From the NCBI RefSeq assembly GCF_907165205.1, contig NC_058193.1:36969021-37033020 (forward strand): a DNA stretch of 64,000 nt, given 5' to 3'. Position 1 is the stretch's first letter. Every line of letters starts with the position of its first letter. This DNA is from Coccinella septempunctata (Eukaryota; Arthropoda; Insecta; Coleoptera; Coccinellidae). Below, piece by piece: positions 61,601 through 64,000 of this stretch. The translations under genes were made by a program, and so were the position numbers. The notes under the pieces are model-generated. The model was not told the origin of the DNA, searched no databases, and worked only from the letters and a program-made list of their open reading frames with translations.

Positions 61601-64000
61601 TGTGATTAATTTACGTGTTCTTGATTTTTTGACGAAACGCCCAGAGTAATACTGTGTTAACCGATAATTGATTTCAATAATGACATAGTTTTACTCCAAC
61701 TTTCACTAAACGCACGTTTCAAGAAACATTTTTTGGTTTATCCGGATTTGGAGAGCACTCTGCAAATTTTCACATCCTGTGTAGTACTCTCAAATGTATC
61801 TTCGAAACAAAATTTCAACACTACTTTGACTACAGGAGATTTGCCAAAAATTTCACCAAAACAATCACATAAAAGGTATCCACTTTTGAAAATGTGTCAA
61901 ATTTTTGGTGGTTTTTTTGCGATCTGTGTAGAATCTCATGAGAGATCTTAATTCGTTTATTTCATCGAATGAAAGAGATGGGTATAGGTAACATTGTGTG
62001 ATGTGGGATGTTGAACATGGCTCATAAAATGGATGATAATATATGGCTAGATTGATATACGTTTATGCCGATGCTAAATAACAACAATAAATCTCAAATA
62101 GTTGTATAATATCTTTCAATTTTATGAGAGTCACATCTATATGAGTAAATTCTTCAATGAGGGTTTTTTTCAACAAATTTCAATGAATTTAATATTAACA
62201 TTTAGAATTTTTCATTTCAAACGTCTTTATCTCTGTGTACAAGTGAATGAAGCTCTTGAAAACGAAAAAAATTGACGCCTTTGCGATAAAATTCAAACGA
62301 AAGGTAAATTCGATAACAATGAGACGTTCCCATCAATTTTCTTCCAATCAGAGAAAATTGCTTTAGCTGAATATTGATGAGGTGGAGAAATTCGCAGTTT
62401 TCACGCAACAAATTTTCTCATGTCCCACTGCCGCAGAAATCAGCCGTAATTAAACCGATTGTGATCTTCCACATGATCCGTGTAAAAATTAATTTATTCA
62501 CATCGATGCATTACACACGGTACAAATTGCAGATGACGAAAATGTATTTCTAATAACAATATACCGCAACATCCGATTGTTTGCAAATTGCGACAAGACA
62601 CTTTATTGGCAGAAAGTGTCCAACTGGCTGTGCGAAATTTATTCTTTTTCAATTTTAGCAGTGTCCTCTTCAGGTATCGATAAATTTGCTTGGGAAACGA
62701 TAGAAAGTGTGGGAGTGTGTGATTCTTTGAAGATAATACCGAAGATATTGAATTTCGCATACTGTCTAGAATGATTTGCATTGACTCCCATATCCATGAC
62801 ATTTCGATATGTTCGGGCATTTAAAGATTTCAACTGCTTTTGTGAGAGAATAGAAAGGCTGACTCCATATGGCGCCCATACAGGATGCAGATAAAATTAT
62901 TCACTTTTAAATTCATTGATTCCAATAGAACGTGCACGAATAGGTAAACCATGTAAAGAAATATGCTACATGTGTTAGAAATGCCCTTAATATTTAAAGA
63001 ACCCCACACCATCTACATGAAAAATGGCTATATGAATAGCTGCCAAAAATTTATGGGGTGATTCATTGTCCAAAAATAGTGTAGGTTTTTCGTATGATTT
63101 TTCTTGTTTTGAGCTGCCCCTGTGTAGATACTATTCACATCTTTGAAGACAGTAAATACCGAATATTATCAGAACATTACATCTTCTTATTACACGATTT
63201 TCATGATCTCCATTCGTCGTTATGAACAACGATTTATGATCACCTTCGGATAACATTTAAGGTCAACTATCCCCATGATATTGAATTCGATAGTAACCAT
63301 ACTCCCACTGGAGTCAAAAGGTCACTTGCAGAGCGTTTGATAGAGATATTGAGGACCGGTGATAATTGGTGATTAAAACAATCAATCCAGATGAACCGGT
63401 TGGTTTCGTTCTTGCAAATTGCGAAAAGTTCGGCCCTGATACGGTTTGAGAAGACGGTTGACATTTCAGTGGCGTCTGAGGAAAAGTTATACAATAATTT
63501 ATTCAATGGTTATGGTTATTGCTGCCTCAGATTCGATTCAATGTATTTATGCTTACCTCAGATTCCCCAAATTTTAAACTGGATTGCTAATATGTATCTT
63601 AAAATCTCTTCTTCATTATCAAAGTCGCACAGGAGATTTTTTTGTGAGACGAACACTGGATAACCTGATTATAAAAGCCCGAGAACTTCTGGCAGACATT
63701 TTCATCTTTGTTTTGTGGACTGAATCTGAAAAAATTGATGTTCGTGCTCTCTGGTAATATATCAACGTAGAAGAGCGAAGATGCAAGCACATTACGTAAA
63801 AATTTCACTACGTTTCTATGTAACAAAATTAGACATCATCAAATCTAAATTTGCGGTGTTTGTTCTTTCCATTCCGACTGACATCAATATGTATTTAATA
63901 TTTCACCGATTGTGAATAAGTGCTTTAGAAAGCGCGAAAATGATTAGCTCTTGAATTGTAGGCTCTTGAAGAAGCGTTTGTAAACATATTCAGTGTTTGT
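58641..64000. other. Unassigned AT-rich DNA
   Basis: No gene, RNA or repeat recognised. The longest open frame is 108 codons (minus, 62494-62820) without motifs. A short GC-rich self-complementary word, CTCCGGACTCCCGGACTCCGGA, is split by its centre near 58890-58911. Confidence 0.35.

Overview
The window looks like AT-rich insect chromosomal DNA, possibly from a beetle (the order is a guess). It has spliced genes with GT/AG introns of about 45-80 bp beside multi-kilobase ones, a nuclear tRNA-Leu, Tc1-type and LINE relics, and wide non-coding stretches. There are three solid protein genes. (1) A single-exon, minus-strand serine-protease homologue (23388-24656) has lost all three catalytic residues. 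(2) A plus-strand Patched-related RND/sterol-sensing-domain membrane protein has 11 coding exons (32193-43198; 1069 aa). (3) A minus-strand Rif1 orthologue has 14 coding exons (54742-45021; 2248 aa) and carries the SILK and RVxF PP1-docking motifs. The last two genes converge, and a palindromic repeat lies between them.

Layout. 1-11.8 kb: mostly unassigned, with a CpG-rich spot near 5.7 kb and decayed LINE reverse transcriptase and RNase H fragments. 11.8-15 kb: a dense repeat nest. It holds two copies of an ~880-bp fold-back element, one split by a 1297-bp insertion with a perfect 17-bp target duplication, followed by tRNA-Leu(CAG). 16.5-17 kb: a diverged repeat copy and a small GC-rich spot with paired nuclear-receptor-like sites. 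17.3-32 kb: mainly non-coding apart from the protease homologue, a tRNA-like SINE and a possible 5' exon near 22 kb. 32-43 kb: the Patched-related gene. 44-44.8 kb: a third fold-back copy. 45-54.7 kb: Rif1, with a complete but nonsense-mutated Tc1 element in its largest intron. 56-58.6 kb: a tandem array with a 493-bp period. 58.7-64 kb: nothing recognised.

The outstanding item is inside the 1297-bp insertion. On the minus strand it carries two complete hammerhead self-cleaving ribozymes of the type III layout, whose cleavage sites are exactly 680 nt apart. Both have the catalytic core (CTGATGA, GAAA, cleavage after GTC), matched stems, and a 9-10 nt loop-loop complementarity kept by a compensatory change. 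Each has a TATA-like motif just upstream. This is the architecture of a retrozyme (a ribozyme-bearing non-autonomous retroelement moving through a circular RNA) or of a Penelope-type terminal repeat. I could not search databases, so its novelty is untested.
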